In this document: in pieces, positions 7,891 to 10,379 of the stretch
Numbering within the stretch: the first letter of the stretch is position 1
Layout of the letters: each line of letters begins with the position of its first letter
NCBI GenBank assembly: GCA_046336655.1
Contig: JBKDGH010000171.1
Span: 1-10,379, forward strand
Origin: CANGTU01 sp046336655
GTDB lineage: Bacteria; Bacteroidota; Bacteroidia; Flavobacteriales_D; Sanyastnellaceae
DNA length: 10,379 bases
Reading direction: 5' to 3'
Made by a program: the position numbers and the translations under genes
Notes under the pieces: generated by a model
Databases searched by the model: none
The model's input: only the letters and a program-made list of their open reading frames with translations
What the model was told of the DNA's origin: nothing

Positions 7891-7921
7891 GGGCTGCCTG
7901 TACGGGCAGCCCTTTTTTTTT
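7891..7921 (+). terminator. intrinsic terminator after the repeat lipoprotein gene
   Basis: GGGCTGCC (7891-7898) pairs perfectly with GGCAGCCC (7905-7912) around a 6-base loop, and nine T follow (7913-7921). This is a classic rho-independent terminator for plus-strand transcription. It separates the lipoprotein gene from the lamin-tail gene. No matching A-run lies on the other side, so it works in one direction. Confidence 0.93.
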
Positions 7922-7994
7922 GCTGTCATTAACTCTGTAATAACTATCCGTGAAGGATGGGGGTAAATTGGAGGATTGAGGGTATAGTTATGTC

Positions 7995-8002
7995 TACCTT
8001 TG
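7995..8002 (+). promoter_or_regulatory. TAnnTTTG -7 element of the lamin-tail gene
   Basis: TACCTTTG matches the Bacteroidota primary sigma -7 consensus TAnnTTTG exactly. Possible -33 TTG elements lie at 7976-7978 (16-base gap) and 7968-7970 (24-base gap), neither at the ideal spacing of about 19-21. Transcription would begin near 8009, downstream of the upstream in-frame ATGs at 7957 and 7990. This supports the start at 8035, which has an A-rich leader just before it. Confidence 0.55.
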
Positions 8003-8034
8003 ACCCCGCATTTTCTCTTTCAAAAAAAACATTC

Positions 8035-8958
8035 ATGAAAAGAGTATTACTCGCCTGTGGAGCCTCGCTCTTCGCCTACGCAGCTGTGGCTCAGCAAGCC
8101 GACTGTTCGGATATCTTTATTTCCGAATATGTAGAAGGACTCCAGAACAACAAGGCCATTGAGCTGTACAACCCCACCAACCAGCCCATCAATCTGGGAG
8201 CCGGAAACTACAAAATGGGGCGTGACCGCGACGGCGCAGGCAATCCAATGCTGCTGCCGATCACGGGAATCATTGAGCCATATGGCACCCGCGTATTTGT
8301 TCTGGACAAACGGGATCCAAACGGCACCGGTAACGAAGTGCCCGTCGCAGATGAACTTCAGGCTGTGGCCGATACCTTTCTGAACCCCGTGTACGTGCAG
8401 TCTTTTTCACCCATGTATTTCAATGGCGATGATGCCTTTGTACTGGTAAAAGGCACTGCTACAATTTTGGATATCATCGGAAAAATCGGTGAAGATCCGG
8501 GAGGCGGATGGTGGGAGCCCGGTGATCCCAATACAGCGTGGTGGACGGAAGACAATACCCTTATCAGAAAATCCGCAGTGAAAAAAGGTGTGCTTTCTAA
8601 TCCGGGCGTATTCGATCCGTCACTGCAATGGGATAGCTTGCCGGCCAATACCTTCACCAATCTCGGTGTTCATGCCTGTGACTGTCAGATTCCTGATGGC
8701 GTGAGCGAGCGCGAACTTACCGAGCTGACTGTATTTCCGAATCCTATTGCACATGGCGAACTGGCCATCCGTGCAAACAAGGAAATCCGCGGTTATGCCA
8801 TTTACAGCGCTTCCGGCAGTCTCGTGACCCGCCGCGAAGAGTTGGGCAACGCGCGCTATTACTCGGAAGCTCTCCCAGAAGCCGTGACAGGTGTGTACTT
8901 TTTGGAGGTGTGGTTTGCAGACGGGTCCCGCATCCACCGCAAGCTTCTTGCGCGCTAA
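8035..8958 (+). CDS. secreted lamin-tail-domain protein with T9SS type A sorting domain
   Basis: From the ATG at 8035 the protein has 307 residues. Residues 1-20 form a signal peptide (MKRVLLACGASLFAYAAVAQ), which decides this start over the in-frame ATGs at 7957 and 7990. Residues 24-215 look like a lamin tail domain: DIFISEYVEGLQNNKAIELYNPT (26-48), a YFNGDDAFVLVKG strand (128-140), DIIGKIGEDPGGGW (146-159), LIRKSAVKKG (176-185) and FDPSLQWDSLPANTFTNLG (193-211). The last 80 or so residues are a T9SS sorting domain: LTVFPNP (231-237), YAIYSASGSLV (254-264), GVYFLEVWFADGSRIHRKLLAR (286-307). The protein should cross the inner membrane by Sec, leave by T9SS and be anchored or released at the surface. 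No nuclease or other catalytic motif is present, so it probably binds or positions something. In Bacteroidota such domains often accompany extracellular nucleases, which only hints at a role. It has its own promoter-like element and lies 65 bp before the receptor gene. Confidence 0.88.
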   Translation: MKRVLLACGASLFAYAAVAQQADCSDIFISEYVEGLQNNKAIELYNPTNQPINLGAGNYKMGRDRDGAGNPMLLPITGIIEPYGTRVFVLDKRDPNGTGNEVPVADELQAVADTFLNPVYVQSFSPMYFNGDDAFVLVKGTATILDIIGKIGEDPGGGWWEPGDPNTAWWTEDNTLIRKSAVKKGVLSNPGVFDPSLQWDSLPANTFTNLGVHACDCQIPDGVSERELTELTVFPNPIAHGELAIRANKEIRGYAIYSASGSLVTRREELGNARYYSEALPEAVTGVYFLEVWFADGSRIHRKLLAR

Positions 8959-8982
8959 TCTCCCTGAGAGTTGATGAAATAT

Positions 8983-9006
8983 ACAAAGGGGCATATGCCC
9001 CTTTGT
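8983..9006. terminator. perfect 24-bp palindrome between lamin-tail and receptor genes
   Basis: ACAAAGGGGC (8983-8992) and GCCCCTTTGT (8997-9006) are perfect inverted copies around ATAT. As RNA this is a 10-bp stem with a 4-base loop on either strand. It lies 24 bp after the lamin-tail stop and 17 bp before the receptor start. It may terminate the upstream gene, although beyond the stem there is no U-run. It could equally be a symmetric operator or a leader hairpin of the receptor mRNA. Confidence 0.6.
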
Positions 9007-9027
9007 GCTGAAATACGACCGACGTGA
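8995..9027 (+). CDS. possible ten-codon leader ORF overlapping receptor start
   Basis: An ATG in the centre of the palindrome (8995) opens a frame that reads MPLCAEIRPT and stops at TGA (9025-9027). This stop overlaps the receptor GTG (9024-9026) as GTGA, the arrangement typical of translational coupling. It could let ribosomes reinitiate at a weak GTG that lacks a Shine-Dalgarno. The frame is short enough to be chance, and no conservation can be judged here. Confidence 0.25.
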   Translation: MPLCAEIRPT

Positions 9028-10379
9028 ACCGACAAAACCTATTCATTGCCATTCTTTTTGTGTGTGCTTCAATCAGTACACAGGCGCAAACCAAAGTGAC
9101 CGGAGTAGTGCGCGATGCGACTTCCGGAGAGACCCTTCCTACTGCTACAATTGTGTATGGATCAGGCCAGGGAACTTCGACAGACCTTGACGGCAAGTAC
9201 GAACTTATTCTGGAAAGCGGGAAATACACTTTGACCGCGAATTATGTAGGAATGGAGCCCGTTTCAAAGGAGATTTATGTGGGCAGCGTTCCGTTTGAGG
9301 TCAATTTCTCGCTTCAGTCGGTGGCAATGCGCGAGGTGGAGATAGTAGCTGACATTGCCATTGAGCGCAAGACACCTGTCGCTTACTCCGACGTATCTCC
9401 GCTGAAGATCAAGGAAGAGTTGGGAACACGCGATCTTCCACTTGTACTGAATACTACACCGGGTGTGTACGCCACGCAGGCCGGTGGCGGTGATGGTGAC
9501 GCCCGGATAAACATCCGCGGGTTCAATCAGCGTTACGTGGCAGTGATGGTGGATGGTATCCCGATGAATGACATGGAAAACGGCTTGGTATACTGGAGTA
9601 ACTGGTTCGGACTTGATGTCGTGACCCAGAAAATCCAGGTGCAGCGCGGTCTCGGAGCCAGTAAACTCGCTATTCCTTCCATCGGCGGAACCATTAATGT
9701 ATTGTCGCAAGGGATTGATCAAAAACGACAACTCACCTTTTCGTCTGAGGTTGGAAACAATCAAAACCTTCGTCAAACCATTGGATATAACTCTGGCCGT
9801 CTCAAGGGTGGTTGGGGAGTAACAGCGTCTCTTTCAGTCCGCACCAACAAGGGCTGGGTGGAAAATTTGCAATCGAAGCAGCTCTTCTACTTCTTCAAAG
9901 TGCACAAGGAGTTTGCACGTTCAAGCCTGTCATTCTCCGTTATGGGCAGTCCGCAGGAACACTTCCAGAGGCTAGGCAGACAACCCATCTCATACTACGA
10001 TAAGCAGTATGCGGCAGAATTAGGGGTGGATATTACCACCCCATACGAAGATCTTGGCGTCGATACTACGTTGTACGCTGGCGGCAATCATGGTGTTCGT
10101 AAGAACCCAAATTGGGGTTATCTGATCAGAAATCGGAACGGAGAGAATCCGGAGCGAGAGTTAATGACCGACCGACTCAACTACTACCACAAGCCCATTC
10201 TCAACCTGAAGCATTTCTGGTCCATCAATGAAGAATGGGCCGTGTCCAACATTGCCTACGCTTCTTTAGGACGAGGCGGCGGCACTGCTTTGAACAGATT
10301 CAGGTTTGATGAGGCCGGCCAAATTGACTTCCAGTGGCTCTACGATGACAATGTAAACGGCACGGACTATGTATTACCT
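9024..10379 (+). CDS. TonB-dependent receptor with carboxypeptidase-regulatory-like domain, 3' end outside window
   Basis: The first 452 codons of an outer-membrane receptor run off the right edge. It starts at GTG: an in-frame TGA lies at 9009-9011 and no ATG occurs before residue 77. Residues 1-22 are a signal peptide (NLFIAILFVCASISTQAQ). Residues 24-100 are a carboxypeptidase-regulatory-like domain: VTGVVRDATSGETLPTATI, then GTSTDLDGKYEL and YTLTANYVGME. The plug follows at about 115-230, with LPLVLNTTPGVYA (138-150), ARINIRGFNQRYVAVMVDGIPMND (160-183), NGLVYWSNWFGLD (186-198), IQVQRGLGASK (204-214) and GGTINVLSQ (221-229). Beta-barrel strands then begin. Such receptors import large or scarce nutrients using TonB energy. 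The short plug and lack of SusC-type features argue against a classic SusC polysaccharide porin. The substrate is not visible; the lamin-tail neighbour may be a partner. Confidence 0.93.
   Translation, partial: MNRQNLFIAILFVCASISTQAQTKVTGVVRDATSGETLPTATIVYGSGQGTSTDLDGKYELILESGKYTLTANYVGMEPVSKEIYVGSVPFEVNFSLQSVAMREVEIVADIAIERKTPVAYSDVSPLKIKEELGTRDLPLVLNTTPGVYATQAGGGDGDARINIRGFNQRYVAVMVDGIPMNDMENGLVYWSNWFGLDVVTQKIQVQRGLGASKLAIPSIGGTINVLSQGIDQKRQLTFSSEVGNNQNLRQTIGYNSGRLKGGWGVTASLSVRTNKGWVENLQSKQLFYFFKVHKEFARSSLSFSVMGSPQEHFQRLGRQPISYYDKQYAAELGVDITTPYEDLGVDTTLYAGGNHGVRKNPNWGYLIRNRNGENPERELMTDRLNYYHKPILNLKHFWSINEEWAVSNIAYASLGRGGGTALNRFRFDEAGQIDFQWLYDDNVNGTDYVLP

Noticed and set aside
7957..8034. 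Upstream in-frame starts for the lamin-tail gene at 7957 and 7990
   Set aside because: They would bury the signal peptide behind polar residues, and the -7 element at 7995-8002 lies downstream of both.

Overview
The window is chromosomal DNA from a member of the Bacteroidota, most likely a flavobacterium-like lineage. The evidence is a PorZ-type protein of the type IX secretion system (T9SS), a second protein with a T9SS C-terminal sorting domain, a TonB-dependent receptor with a carboxypeptidase-regulatory-like N-terminal domain, a Bacteroidota-only TPR-like family, a TAnnTTTG-type promoter element, and start codons without Shine-Dalgarno sequences. By eye the base composition is moderate, near half G+C, and even across genes. 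I see no insertion sequence, phage gene, tRNA, rRNA or CRISPR array.

Layout. 1-2169 (minus) is most of a porZ-like gene whose last codons lie beyond the left edge. 2170-2374 is a divergent spacer. 2375-3913 (plus) encodes a conserved helical protein of unknown function. It abuts, stop codon to stop codon, thiL (3914-4960, minus). recJ (5000-6760, minus) lies 39 bp upstream of thiL on the same strand, so recJ-thiL is probably one transcript. A 143-bp divergent spacer (6761-6903) holds a 9-bp tandem repeat. Then come three plus-strand genes for the cell surface: a lipoprotein with six cysteine-rich DCGG repeats (6904-7866) followed by an intrinsic terminator; a secreted lamin-tail-domain protein with a T9SS sorting domain (8035-8958); and the first 452 codons of a TonB-dependent receptor that starts at GTG (9024) and runs off the right edge.

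How the genes fit together. Two are housekeeping: thiL makes the thiamine cofactor and recJ is a single-strand DNA exonuclease for repair. The rest serve the outer membrane. PorZ belongs to the complex that attaches T9SS cargo to the surface, and the lamin-tail protein looks like such cargo. The lamin-tail protein and the receptor are neighbours and may serve one uptake function, but the terminator and palindrome suggest that the three surface genes are separate transcription units.

I did not find a convincing new multi-gene system. The features most worth a second look are the 24-bp palindrome and ten-codon leader ORF overlapping the GTG start of the receptor, the six-repeat lipoprotein, and the TGATCA junction shared by two convergent genes.
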